Positions 33,301-45,560 of a stretch of DNA of 64,000 nt are shown here, piece after piece. The first letter of the stretch is position 1. Each line of letters opens with the position of its first letter. Under the pieces are notes generated by a model. That model made no database searches and had not been told where the DNA came from. It saw only the letters and a program-made list of their open reading frames with translations. The stretch comes from Lactarius indigo (Eukaryota > Basidiomycota > Agaricomycetes > Russulales > Russulaceae): contig JAFKAC010000004.1 in assembly GCA_025766275.1 (NCBI GenBank), positions 930,001 through 994,000 on the forward strand, given 5' to 3'. A program made the translations under genes and the position numbers.

Positions 33301-34518
33301 GACAAGGACTGACCGAGAGCTATTCAGATGACGGGTAACGATGAGTGTTAGTTTCGTGCACGAGTCAACTAGACCACCCTGTGGGGGTTTTCTCCACTCA
33401 GTCAAGCTCCGAGGGATCCTTTTCCCGCGAGCCGGATTCGGGATATGTGAGCATGCGGCTCTCCTGTGCTGTATAAAGTTTAGTAGGCGCTCGGCGTCAT
33501 TCTTTCCCGGGCCAATGACACGAGAGAAGTGGGTAGGGTTATTGGGTGTGGAATCCTATGAATGGGATGACTCAAGGTAGCACTGCACTGAGCTGTGTCG
33601 AAACGCTTGCAGGTGTGGATTTATGGAGTGATTACCTGACGTATCCGCATGGGCATACATGCCTCGGGGGGTCGGAACCACGGCGAAAACCCCTCTTTGG
33701 ACATAAAGCTGTTTCCAAGGCTATGTCATAAAGATTAAATATCCTATTTCCCAGGTTGCTTGCTGAGTGCTTCTGTACCCGAAGTGGACCATCGTGTGCC
33801 AATCCAGCGACCTGATCTGATCAAGGATTCGGTTTTCAATCATTAGAAAATCCTGGTACAACTTTGAAACTTGTATTGCCCGCGCCAGCCGAGATGGGTT
33901 ATTTAGCTGGTAAGTAATTCTGATTAATTATAGTTATTCTTAATTTATCCTCGAAAATTATTTTCCAGGTATTAGTTTATAATTATTGACCTCTTGGGCG
34001 AAGTTACACCGAATAGATTCTTAACGGCACCATCTAGAGAACAGGCGCTCTCTAGTATTTATAATTTCTCAGCGTGTTTACAGTAGCGCAATCCTGTTAA
34101 TTTAAGCAGGCTTTACGGTGGAGTGATTCTCCGATGCGCTTCGGACTGAGGAAAATGCCTGAAGGAGACAACCCACTGGCACTTCTCTCCAAGTGGTCAA
34201 ATTGCCGGAACCAATATATTCCCGTTTGGAAGCCATCGTGGGATGAATCGAGTTGATCGGCGATTGCATGCCGACGTCAGGGATGACAAGTCCTGTGGCG
34301 CATTGCGTTTAGGCTGAAACAGGTGGGTACTTCTGACTCAACGTTTCCCAAAAACGGCATTCGAAATGTCCGGTAACTTAAGTCCTTTTTTTTTCTGAGT
34401 CCTTGAACAACTTGAAAAATGCCTCCGGATCTCCGCGTTGGCGGCTTCCATTTCACCACCATCCTCTATAAATTTCGTCGTACTGGCACGGGATCTCATT
34501 GGAAGCACCTATTCTCCG
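33301..34518. other. Intergenic region upstream of MFS-1
   Basis: No supported gene. An AT-rich stretch lies at 33.9-34.1 kb. CTCTTTGGACATAAAGCT near 33692 recurs as CTTTTCGGACATAAAGCT near 58082, suggesting a small dispersed repeat. Confidence 0.4.
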
Positions 34519-36282
34519 ATGTCTCCCAAGACGCTCCAAGGTACTCCTGAACCTCAGGAAGACACGCCCCTTCTGCGTCATGCAAATTCCACACGAAAGA
34601 AAACGCCTCTTCCTACTACCCAAATGGTCATCTTGTTCTTGTTAGAGCTCTGTGAACCAATCACCTCTCAGTCGATCAACCCCTACATAAACCAGGTACG
34701 CTCCTCAATTTCCATTACACAGCTTCTTCCTAACACCACTTCAGCTTGTTGGTGAGCTCCCAGTCGTTGGTGGTGACGAAAGGAAGGTCGGATACTACGC
34801 GGGACTCATAGTATGTCTCATCTCTTCTCGTCTCTTCCGTAGCGCCCTGACGGTATTCATAGGTGTCCTTGTTTTTTGCTGCTGAGGCAGTCACCGTGCT
34901 CCAATGGAGCCGCCTTTCCGATAAAGTAGGCCGCAAGCCCATTCTCCTATTCGGCCTTCTAGGTACTATTATCTCAAGCATCCTTTTCGGCCTTTCTCGC
35001 TCTTTCTCCGCGCTTGTCTTCAGGTCTGTTCAGCTCGGATCCGTCTGGCGGTTCACACTAACTAAATAAACATAGTCGTTGTCTGAACGGCATGCTTAAT
35101 GGGAACACTGGTGTCATGAAGAGTATGATGGCCGAGCTCACTGATGAAACCAACATGGCACATGGCTTTTCGCTAATAATAATAACCTGGGCTGTCGGTA
35201 GCACCATAGGGTTTGTCATGTTATATCTTTTTCTTGTCCTTTCACTAATACCCGGACATATAGGCCTTTCATTGGTGGTGTGTTATCGCGGCCACAGGAT
35301 CGGTGGCCAAATCTGTTCTCGCATCCTTTCTGGGGAGAATATCCATACTTCCTGCCGTGTCTCGCCTCGGCTACGTATGCTCTCTTATCATTTACCCTGG
35401 CCGCGATTTTCTTAGAGGAGGTTGGTCTCTCCACTCGCAAAGGAGTGCCGTGCTTATATGTTCGCCTAGACTGTGAAGAGGGAGCCCACCGTTCAGCCCG
35501 ACAGCGAGGTCAACTCAGAGCTGTTGGGAGAGGAAGAAATTTTGGATGGATATGCGGAGGATACGGAGAAGACGTTACCATTGCGGGCCTTGCTAACGAG
35601 ATCAGTCGTGGTATCGGTTGCGAATTACGGCATGATTGCACTCCTCGATATCGCGGCTGGGGCTCTCATCCCGCTCGTCTGGTCAACGTCTGTCGAGTTC
35701 GGTGGGCTCAGTATGAGTCCCGCTTCTATTGGATTGTGGATGGCAGGATATGGAATTATCAACTGCGTCGTTCAATTGGTTGCTTTCCCACGCATGGTCG
35801 AGCGCTTCGGCCCCCGGGGAATCTTTGTCGCCTGCGTCATCCTTTTTTTCCCAGTGTACACTCTACTCCCTCTCGAGAACCTGGCGTTACATAATTCCAA
35901 TCACGGCCTGAACCTGGTAGCGGGACTGCTCATCACGCTGCAGATCACGGCGATGTCTTTCACTGACATGGGATTCAGTGAGTCGTTCATGTCTTTTTAC
36001 ATTGTGCGCAGCCTTACTGAAGCGGATCAATCAGGCGCAATATTTATGTACATATCCTCTGCTGCGCCCAATAAGCGGTCTCTCGGCGCTACGAATGGAA
36101 TCGCGCAAACGATGGTCTCGATTCAGCGCATGATCGGACCTGCTGCTGTCGCGTCGCTGTTCGCGTTCTCACTGGAGAACAACGTGTTGGGCGGAAACTT
36201 TGCGTATGTGGTGATGCTCACAATGGTATGGGTTGGGTTGGGCGTCGCTGTGCAGCTTCCGAAGAAGATGTGGAAACAATAA
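34519..36282 (+). CDS. MFS transporter MFS-1 (drug:H+ antiporter-like), seven exons
   Basis: Exons by eye: 34519-34695, 34745-34810, 34863-35023, 35076-35210, 35264-35420, 35470-35977, 36035-36282. All phases close, giving about 483 residues. The N-terminus is a polar leader ending in an EDTPLL dileucine-type motif, then membrane segment 1 after KKTPLPTTQMVIL. The MFS signature between segments 2 and 3 is present (LSDKVGRKPILL). A conserved PFIGGVLSRPQDRWP and FWGEYPYFLPCL pair precedes the central loop. The second half has VANYGMIALLD, PLVWSTSVEFGGLSMSPASIGLWM and ISSAAPNKRSLGATNG. This layout fits the fungal DHA1-like multidrug-resistance MFS group; the substrate cannot be read from sequence. 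No lesion is seen. Confidence 0.88.
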
Positions 36283-38001
36283 ATGAGAAAGGGCAGGTCG
36301 AATCCGATGCACACTACCGTGAACTTAGACGAATACATAACTTTATATAGGATAGAGAATAATCTTATTTATATTATTCTATTACCATCGTCCGGTTTCC
36401 GTTCTTGTTTGGCTACGATCCTCCAAATATGCATACCCAACATTTGCTTCCTCCCTGTCCTTTTTGAGGGGTCATTTCCTAGACACCTTACGATCCGACT
36501 CGATTCTTGGATGGTCATCGTACAATGGTGAGTTGCCACTCCGGGTCCCGTCCCATCAAAGTCCCAGCTTCCTCAAGACTGAACCTACTAGTACTTTTTC
36601 GTCCGGAAAGCTCCGAAGAGCTTTCTTAGTACAGATTGTCAATGCCCCGTGGCAGAAGACCTACCATCCATTATTACTGTCATCCTATCTTGCGCGTGTA
36701 TAGTCCGGCTGGGCCGGAGTCTGGATGAGGGTAAATGGCATGTCCTCTGAAGTTGGGATCAAGATGTCAGCATGTAGTCATCCTAGGTTAGGCGCGGGAA
36801 AAATTCTCTGATTGCATCGGATCAACATAGAGGGAAATAATAGATACCAGAGTAAGATAACTCGAATCTAAGGTGGATCGAAGGAAACCGAGTGAGGTCG
36901 CAGAAACTCTCAGGGCCCAGGGGAGTCGCTCCCTTGTGGCACGCAACCACAGAAAGGGAGAAGGACGACAAGACAGGACGGCCCCCTTTACACCTTCACA
37001 AGTTCACAGGCACCTTCGTGATCAGATTCATATTCAGACCCGGAGACTCGGGGGAAACGTCCGCATCAATTCCGCATGCCCATGCTGGGGCGCCGTTCAA
37101 AACTGACCGCCACATAATTGACACGCACCACAGACTCCCCCGCCGCAAGACATGTCCACAACGGCATAAAGAACCCCCCCCTTCATAAGTCCCAAAAAAA
37201 AACGCCCCACTGCCTACTACGGTAAAACTTCTCATAGATCTGAACTCGGGCCGATAACCGAAAAATGCCACAAGAAGCCAGGGTGGGGGGAAATTAAATT
37301 CTCGGCGTCTGATGCCACGGACGCGAAACACGGGTAACGCCTAAAAACACTATAGCTCGCCTGCATCGACGGCGGGCTCCGACATTGTCCCGTACTTGTA
37401 CCTTCTCGCAGTTCTGCAACCTGTGGGCACCTTTTAGTGATACGTCTCCTTCACTTAACCTGGTTTGAGCTGCGAGGCTCATGAACCATTTCCAAGTTGA
37501 AGACGTTAGGTAGTGTCAGAAAGGCCCAGGGTCGGTCGATGCGCGGGAAAGTTCTGAATCGGGCGGCCCGAGGTGCGCGGAAAGGTGACAAACCTGTGTC
37601 AGTCGCGCAGCGCCACTGGTTCACAAACCACCCAACTTTCCCACTTTGCTGGATTCGAGTTCCCTCTTCCTGGAAGAGAGTGGTCTAGGTTGCGAAGACT
37701 CTTGGACAAAGCGAGCTGTCGCCCTTGATCGACGGATGCGTTGGTAAGTAGAAAAGGTGTCGCATGCTGTTCTGTAAATACATACAACAAGACTTGGGAT
37801 GGAAGACTGTGCTGCCCCAAGCTAAGTGGAGAGGGATGTCCACTAAGAGGTTCACCCTTGGGTTCACCTCATGGACTTTGAGTTCAAGTTGACAGGCGAT
37901 GACAAGCACGGTATGCAGCTAACTTAACGAGATATATCCCCGCTGCTACCGCCTCTCGTCATCATTCCGTCTTCCGGATCGTGAGAGCTTTCGTCACTTC
38001 A
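36283..38001. other. Intergenic region with duplicated segment
   Basis: Nothing coding is supported. From about 37.5 kb onward the sequence is homologous to 30.6-31 kb (older duplication). C-rich runs occur at 37170-37205. Confidence 0.4.
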
Positions 38002-38144
38002 TGTCGGAAAAAACGGGAGCCGTAGCCGTTATAATAACTATAAAGGACACTTAGGCGGCTATAGGTGGTTATTATAAAACTATAATATCTTTATAATTAA
38101 TATATTGTAACCATTTAATGGTCAATTATGGCTTTTTCCCGACA
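38002..38144. repeat. Possible MITE with short terminal inverted repeats
   Basis: A 143-bp AT-rich segment begins TGTCGGAAAAAA and ends TTTTTCCCGACA, so the ends are inverted with one mismatch region. Inside, TTATAATAAC and GTTATTATAA form a perfect 10-bp inverted repeat. The segment is absent from the homologous position at 31 kb as far as I can align. No target duplication is clear. Confidence 0.5.
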
Positions 38145-39173
38145 ATATCTATTTCTCCATCTTATTATCTCTTATTGGCTCCTCCTTGTCAATCTCTCGC
38201 CCATCCGTAACGACTAGCGGCAAGACTAGCGGTGTTAGATGTGGCTTTTTAAATGGGGAAAGCCAATTGAGAGTCTCAACCGTGGTAAGCTAGGAGGTGT
38301 CCAGTTTACCTTGACGGGACAAAGCGGACATCGCCGTATGCTCGTCGACGAAGGTATCATACCACTGTTAGCCCATTCCATGACGTTAACCCAACAGATA
38401 TCCAGTTGCGGCTCCACGAAAATGGCCGAATTGATGGCGACAACGAATGGCACGGTTGTTGTTTTGGGTGCTTACCCATACTATATACGCGCCAGAGGGG
38501 TGTCCAATATATGCAGTCGGTCCAGGTCTGTGAAGCTATGACAGAGTGAGAGTTCAGGTACGTCTGCCTCCGCTGCAGTTTGATTCTGGAAAGTTATAGC
38601 AAAGAATTGCTTCCGTGTAATGTACGGTTGTTGCGCAAAGCGCAGAAGAACGGAAGAAGGGCAACTTAGTCGAAAGCCACGATCCGTGGGACTGTCCAGA
38701 CTGGGGATACTATGCGTGAATCAATTATCTCACTCACCTCTGGTTCAATCCTCACAAAATTAAATACACAACGTCTAGTACTACGCCTTAATGTACTCGA
38801 ACTCTTCTTTTGTTAAAATCTTGATGTGTTGCGAAGTTAGAAAGAAGGCTCTATGTCATGCCTGCCGACCAACGCCGTGTCGGGGTTCAATTCAGTGGCT
38901 GACTACTTTCCGAAAGTGGAGGGAAGTGCACGTGAGCTGCCTCGCCTCTTGGTTTGATCGATGTTCTAAATCTTCCAAAATAGGACCGCGACTAAGCGTG
39001 AGACTCGGTGTTCCCGTCCGAATGAGTGATCAGGCATACTGTAGTACCCCGAAATCAAGTCTTCCTTGCCTCGGGATCCATCATGCCGCCGGCTTCTATT
39101 TCGTAATCATCGATAAAATCTCACCAAACTGGTGCGGGGTTCGTTGGGGATCTGCCTTGCAATCCCCACTCCA
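38145..39173. other. Upstream region of MFS-2, older duplicate of 31.2-31.5 kb
   Basis: This contains an open segment at 38239-38541 (LTGQSGHRRMLVDEGIIPLL, then QQISSCGSTKMAELMATTNG and TVVVLG) whose homologue near 31.2-31.45 kb is broken. It reads like a protein-coding exon remnant, but I do not recognise the family. Confidence 0.4.
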
Positions 39174-40952
39174 ATGGCCCTCGGGGAGCCACAAGGTTTT
39201 CCTGAACCTCAGGAAGAGACACCCCTTCTGCACGATGCACCACGAACGAAAACACCTCTTCCTATTACCCAGATAGCCATCTTACTCTTCTTACAACTAT
39301 CCGAACCCATCACGTCTCAGTCAATTAAGCCCTACATAAACCAGGTAAGTTACGTTCATCAATTCACAGTACCTAAGCTGTCAGTGACGTCTGCCCTAGC
39401 TTGTCAGTGGGCTCTCAATCGTCAATGGTGACGAAAGGAAGGTCGGATACTACGCAGGGCTAATAGTATGTCTCGTGTGTTCTCTACTATTTCGTAGCTC
39501 GCTGATGGTATTCGTAGATATCCTTGTATTTTCTTGCTGAGGCAGTGACTGTTCTCCAATGGAGCCGCCTTTCTGACAAAGTAGGCCGCAAGCCCGTGCT
39601 CCTATTCGGCCTTCTAGGTATCACGGTCTCAAGCATCCTTTTTGGCCTTTCCCGCACTTTTTCCTCGCTTGTCTTCAGGTGTGTTCGGCCCGGGTCTGGG
39701 CAACGTTCACTCTAACTGGGTGGGCCTAGCCGTAGTTTGCATGGCATGCTTAATGGGAACACTGGTGTCATAAAGAGTATGACGGCGGAGCTCACTGATG
39801 AGACGAACATGGCACGCGCGTTTTCGTTAATATCAATAATTTGGTCTGTCGGTAGCACCATAGGGTTTGATATATTGCTCCTTTTCCTTGTTCTTTCGTT
39901 AATATCCGGACATGTAGGCCCTTTATCGGTGGTGTACTATCGCGGCCACAAGATCATTGGCCAAATGTCTTCTCGCACCCTTTCTGGGGAGAATATCCAT
40001 ACTTCCTGCCGTGTCTTGCTACCGCTGCATATGCTCTCCTATCATTTTCTCTGGCCGCGATTTTCTTGGAGGAGGTTGGCTCTCTACTCGTAAAGAAGTG
40101 CCGTGCTTACATGATCGCCTAGACTGTGAAGAGCAATCCAATCATGAAGCCCAACACCGAAGTTAACCCGGACTTTCCCCAAGTGGAAGAGGGAGAAATA
40201 TTAGATGTGCCTGTGAAGGACCAAGAGAGGCCGCTATCATTGCACGCTCTGCTAACGAGACCAGTCGTGGTATCGGTTGCGAATTACGGCATGTATGCAC
40301 TGCTCGATATGATTGCTGGAGCTCTTATGCCGCTCGTCTGGTCGACGTCGGCTGAGTTCGGCGGGCTCGGGATGAGTCCTGCATCTGTTGGTTTGTGGAT
40401 GACAGGATATGGGTTCATGAGCTGCACCGTTCAATTAGTCGCCCTCCCGCGCATGGTCGAGCGCTTTGGCACACGACACGTCTTTATCGTTTCCATCGTC
40501 CTCTTCTCCCCAGTGTACATTATGTTCCCCCTCGAGAACTTGGCGTTACGCCATTTCAGTCGCGACCTGAACCAAGCAGTAAGCCTGCTCATGATATTGC
40601 AGATCTTGGCAGCATCCTTCGCTAACATGGGATTCGGTAAGTTGCTCCACAAATTTACATTGTGCGTAGTCACTGAAGAGGTGCGGATCGACCAGGCGTG
40701 ATATTTATGTACATATCCTCTGCTGCCCCCAACAAGCGGTCTCTCGGCGCTACGAATGGAGTCGCGCAGACGGTGGTCTCGGTTCAGCGCATGATCGGAC
40801 CTGCTGCTGCCGCGTCGTTGTTCGCATACTCACTGGAAAACAACATTTTGGGCGGAAACCTTGTGTATGTCGTGCTTCTTGCCCTTGTGTGGGTTGGGTT
40901 CGGCATCGCCACGCGGCTTCCAAAGAACATGTGGAAACATAATGAGCAGTAA
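39174..40952 (+). CDS. MFS transporter MFS-2, paralogue of MFS-1
   Basis: Same seven-exon plan as MFS-1; exon 1 is 39174-39344 from ATG 39174, and the last exon starts after the acceptor near 40695 and ends TAA 40950-40952. The leader has EETPLLHD, segment 1 follows TKTPLPITQIAIL, and the signature loop is LSDKVGRKPVLL. Later blocks are GMLNGNTGVIKSMTAELTDE, GGVLSRPQDHWPNVFS, VANYGMYALLD and ISSAAPNKRSLGATNG, with the C-terminus KNMWKHNEQ. All splice sites seen are GT-AG and the frames join; no lesion is seen. The length is close to that of MFS-1. It is the best-preserved product of the older duplication shared with the relic at 31.9 kb. Confidence 0.87.
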
Positions 40953-42297
40953 ATCTACGAAACCCCACAGGTCGAATACGGATTTTGTTTTTTTCGAACC
41001 GACCTTGTACCTTGAACATATAGTAAAGAGGAAAGATACGCAATCCTTTCACCTTCGTCCTTTGTTTTGTCAGGGTGAGATCTTGCTTCAACTTGTTGGG
41101 GCACGCGGGCTTCGCGCCGAAGAAGAGGCGTTCGAAGTCGTGATTCGGCAATTTTCATTATGGATTTAAACGGTTTTCGGGTCCCTCCCAAGTCTGACTC
41201 GTAGCTTGTGTCGCGGAGTCGTCAAGGAACAGATTGAGTGTTCGGGAAAAGTACAGCTGGAGATACCAACCCTTGCTTGGAACGATTTCTGCGATCTTTG
41301 AGGGACATGACCCGAATAGGTCTATTTGACGCCTACACCGCGGTATTTCTGTACAGGATATAGGTAATGTCTGCTGCCCGTGGCCTGACTTCAAAAGGCA
41401 ATCGGGCGCTAGTTTGGTTAGTTGCTGTGCCTCTGATACGGTACAGTACCTATAATACCTTGGCGCGTTCCAAAACGAGAAGGCAGATCTCTGAGTTTCC
41501 GATCCTATCTTTTGCCAGGAACTGAATACTGTACCGTCCACACGGACCACCACTGGCACTGTTCTTACTCTAGAAAAGTGTCCCAGATAGGATACAGGGA
41601 AGACCCGGACTCCAAAACTGGCTACTAGTTACTATGACAAGTGCCCGCCGGATCGTATGAGTCTTTTCAGTCCCGTCCCTCCCATGTACCTCATGACATT
41701 TGAAGCCAACGAAGAGACGCCGTTTCTTCAAAATAGAGGTGTAGCACGTCAACTACGAAGTATTTGTGCAGTGAAAAATTTCTTTGAAGTTGCTTTTGTG
41801 GTAGGTAACGACGACCACCGCGGCCAGGTGCGTTCAGGTCCGGCCGGCCCGAGATTGTCTGACGCTGGTGTGTGGCTGATCTCCAACACAACATGATATA
41901 TGTCACGGTCTTGTATATACGTGCTACGATCCAAGGTAACTAGACCATTTCCTCGCGCCTGACCTTGGGATGGCCATACCCCACTACCTCTTGGTCCCAA
42001 CCAAGATCGCAACTTCAGAAGATCATGCGCATTTGTCTTGCATTTATCCTTATCCAGACTTCGGCCTAGCCAGACTTCACACGCGCTGGGCAGGCAGATC
42101 GTAATAATGGATGGTAAATCTTCTGGCATGTGGTATCGACAGCAGTCAGTACTTAAAAGTGAAAGAGAGCTCCGATAATTGAAGAGCTTTCCAAACAATC
42201 ACAGTAATGTCGCGCAGGTCCAGGACATCTGTGACAAAATGTACAATACTTCTGGCAACTGGTCCTCTATTCATCTGGTGATACTTCTATAAGCTAC
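40953..42297. other. Intergenic region containing an MFS exon relic
   Basis: Convergent 3' ends of MFS-2 and MFS-3 flank this stretch. A 133-codon minus-strand frame (41158-41559) has no recognisable domain. Sequence at 41.57-41.75 kb is homologous to 57.22-57.40 kb. Confidence 0.45.
41640..41765 (+). pseudogene. MFS exon 1 relic
   Basis: The peptide FEANEETPFLQN matches the FED..EETPF leader of MFS-3 and MFS-4 (and VDEETPFLQ at 57.36 kb), but no transmembrane continuation follows. The region just upstream matches the upstream region of the relic at 57.3 kb. Confidence 0.6.
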
Positions 42298-44110
42298 CTA
42301 CTCCTCACGATGTGCCCATGTGTTCCTCGGAAGCCGCGTGGAGCCACCCAACTCAACGCACACCATACTAAGGAGTACGATGTACGCAAATTTGCCGCCC
42401 AAAACGTTATGCGTCAGGGAGAACGCAAATAGCCAGCCCGCTGCAGCTTGTCCAACGGCGCCCACCACCGAGTTCGCCACATGCGAAAGACCATTCACGG
42501 TGCCAAGCGACCGCCTGTTCGGAGCGGCAGATGAAACGTACATGTTCATTACACCTGAGTGACCCCCACGTGTGTCATCTGTGTGTGAGTTAAAGTGTAT
42601 GGGATAAAAAAAAAAAAACTTACTGTATCCCATATCGAAAACGCACAGTGATGACATCTGCAAGATTATGAGTAGCCATACGACGAGGTTTGGGCCCCCA
42701 CTGGTCACGACGAAGTTTTCCAAGGGGAAAAGAGTATAGATCGTGGCGCATGAAGCGACGCTAAATACGAAGACGCGGCGCAGACCAAATCGGCGGACGA
42801 GATGCGAAAAGAAAATGAATTGAAAGAAGCCGCCTATGCCCCCATACACAGATAACCACAGGCCAATGGATGCCGGAGTCAGGTCGAGTCCACCATACTC
42901 GACCGGCGTCGACCACACAAGCGGAATGTACGACGCCGCTACAGCGTTGAGTGTCGTGAACATCGCATAATTGGCAACAGTAACGACAACTGGCTTCGTG
43001 AGCACAGAGAACAGCGGCTGAGGTTTGTCCGGTCCATCTGAGAGATCTGAGCTATCGCCCGTCGCTTCTCTCCGAGGATTATAAGAGTTGGGACTTGGAA
43101 ACTGAAGGTTGTCTGAGGGTCTCGAATTCAATGTCTGGGCGGCGTCATTGCACAACCCTCATTAAAGAGCGAGAAAATGACAAACCTCTTCCAAATACAA
43201 TACTGTGATGATGAGTGAAATACATGGAAACATAGCAGCTACGAGACACGGCAGGAAGTAAGGGTAGTCTGCCCAGAAAGGGTGGGAGAATACATGTGGC
43301 CAACGATCTTGCGGCCGCGAGAAGACACCACCGATCAAGGGACTAAGGAATTTTGGGAAACCAGTTGGAAAAACTGAGAGAAAGTAGGATACGACGGACC
43401 CAATCACATATCCGAGTGACCGTGCTATCGGCAGCATGGAAAATCCTTGTGCAACATTCGTCTCGTTCGTGAGTTCCGCTATCATACTTTTCACGACGCC
43501 GATGTGTCCCATCACCGCGGCCTGCAAGCACCGGCTGCAGTTCTCAGGTCAGTCGATGTACCTCGCCCCCGAGGGTATGCATGGTGGGGTACCTCAAGAC
43601 AAGCGCCCAGAAGGAATGGGACAGACCAAAAAGGAGAACGGAAAGAGTTGTGCCCACGAGGCATGACAAAAGAACAGGCTTACGTCCGATGTGGTCGGAC
43701 AGTCTATTCCACTGGAAAGCAGTGCCAGCTTCAACTACATAACCAAGAGACACCTATCACCAAACGTTGTGTCCACATCCACTCTTCTATAAAAGGGAAG
43801 TCGCACCATTATCCCCGTGTAGTACCCGACTTTCCGCGCATCACCACCAACTTCGGGGAGCTCTCTCACGAGCTGAAAACAGCGTTCAGCACTAATCAAC
43901 AAGGCGAAGAGCGTAGTGAACCTGGTTGAGGTAAGGACTTATGGAATGGGATAGGACGGAGTCAGCGAGCCATGCTGTGAGGAGGATGGAGATCTGGGCC
44001 GTTGGTAGGGGCGTCCGAATGGGATTCGAGTCAGGTAGAACTTGTTGGTCTGGGAAGAAAGGTGTCTCCTCATCGATTTCGTGGTCGTCTTCGAACCTTG
44101 TGAGAGACAT
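42298..44110 (-). CDS. MFS transporter MFS-3
   Basis: Starts at ATG 44110 and ends at TAG 42298. The leader has DEETPFFPDQ, then RTPLPTAQISILLTAWLADS. The signature loop is LSDHIGRKPVLL. Later blocks are AVMGHIGVVKSMIAELTNE, GGVFSRPQDRWPHVFSHPFW, VVVTVANYAMFTTLNAV, PLVWSTPVEYGGLDLTPASI, FGLRRVFVF and VSSAAPNRRSLGTVNGLSHV, ending in RLPRNTWAHREE. I can trace seven exons with GT-AG introns; the last large intron includes a T-run near 42605. The frames join without lesion, giving about 490 residues. Its leader and central loop are closer to MFS-4 and MFS-5 than to MFS-1 and MFS-2. Substrate unknown. Confidence 0.85.
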
Positions 44111-44449
44111 TGGCCACGTGTTTCAGCGCGAAAGAGTCTACCAAAGCTAGTACCACACCGCCACTTGGGGCGCGCTATTCTGCGAGTGAGGGGGGGGGGG
44201 GAACTAGGACCTCGACACAAGTCAAGAAACAGCAAGGTCAAACGGCTGCGGAAAGGGAGATGATAATGGTATTCATAAGCATCTATTGAGAACGCCTTAT
44301 ATATGGTCGAAGGAGCAATTACATAACATGTGAAGGTGGACAGAACGAGAAATGGTGATGTGGGTGCAGCTCAAGATACGTAAGTTAAATGGACACAGTG
44401 CCTTAACGAGAAATCCAATCTTCAACTTCGGCACGCACCCAAGATTCGC
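44111..44449. other. Upstream region of MFS-3
   Basis: Should contain the MFS-3 promoter. A run of about 11 G occurs near 44190. No gene is recognised. Confidence 0.4.
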
Positions 44450-45560
44450 CAACTTGAAAGACTTACCAAATTCCATTGCGGAGATCGCCACAAGGACCCA
44501 TACGGTGATTTTGATACGCCAAAAACATGGCGCAAGGCGAGTTTCCCCAACGGGAACATGGTGTACACCACGGCAGATGTACTGTATGTCGTGTCAGATA
44601 AGACAAATGAAGGGAAGCATACGTGCTGCCGCATGGCAGGGTCAGGGGTTGATCTTTCGAGAGCTCGTTCATCCAGGATCAAACGGAGGCGAAGGCCTGC
44701 TACAGGTCTTGAAAATGGGTGGGGTGTCACGGATGGTGGTAGTTTTGGCGAGGCACTCGGAGAGGATCCGAGACCTCGTGTATGCGACATAATAGAGTTT
44801 CTGTTACTGTAAGCGGGGGCACTCGTAGATAAGGTGAGTGAAGAAACAATCCTATTCATTGCCTTTCCGGGACGGCAGCGTGTCACCTGACGAAGTGTGT
44901 GCGCATTTTCCCAGGGCTTCAAATGAATGGCTGAAAGTCTTCTGTCCATGCGATGTATCAAAGGCAGAGAGTAGGAGAATTCGAACCAGAAAGGGCGGGA
45001 GAATGGGTCCGGTCAGCGATTCTGCGGTCGGGATGAGATCCACCAATAGAAGGGCTACTCACCCAAGGAACGGTCTCAGCGAAGGAATGTGGCGACAAAC
45101 AACCAAATAATGTAGCCTGGTGCCATAACCACCGGCAATGTTGAATAACCCTTGCGCTATGCTAGTCCCGTCGGTGAGTTCCGCCATCAGGCTCTTCAGA
45201 ACGCCATGCAAAGAGCAGATACGCTCGTCAAGTCAGCAGATATCGTCCTTGAAGATCAGAAGGAACGTCCGAAGCACCTAGAACGAGCGGGAGAGACCAG
45301 ACATAATGATCGAAACAATTGTGCCAGCGAGGCATGATAAAAGGACGGGCTCACGACAGACACGGTTCCAGTGGAACGTGACGAAAATCTGAGTAGCGTG
45401 ATGAGAATGGACCGCATAGCCCGAGCGCGATCTCCTCTGAATAGAATTTTCTTAAAAAAAAGAAGCGTATTGAGATTCCTGTACACTGTGAGTACCCGAC
45501 CCTTCTCTTCTATCGCCGCCAATGATTGGAAGCTCTCTGAACTGAAGCAGACATGTTAAG
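44450..45560 (-). pseudogene. MFS transporter relic (minus strand)
   Basis: Read leftward, pieces appear in MFS order. The exon 2 fragment (RELPIIGGDRRE) is near 45530, a piece of exon 3 (CLAGTIVSII, SGLSRSF) near 45330, a fragment like LKSLMAELTDGTSIAQG near 45200, and VVYTMFPLGKLALRHVFG near 44560. Frames and splice sites are broken and parts are missing. Confidence 0.65.

Noticed and set aside
41158..41559. 133-codon minus-strand frame as a gene
   Set aside because: No domain, no intron signals, located next to an MFS relic; probably chance.
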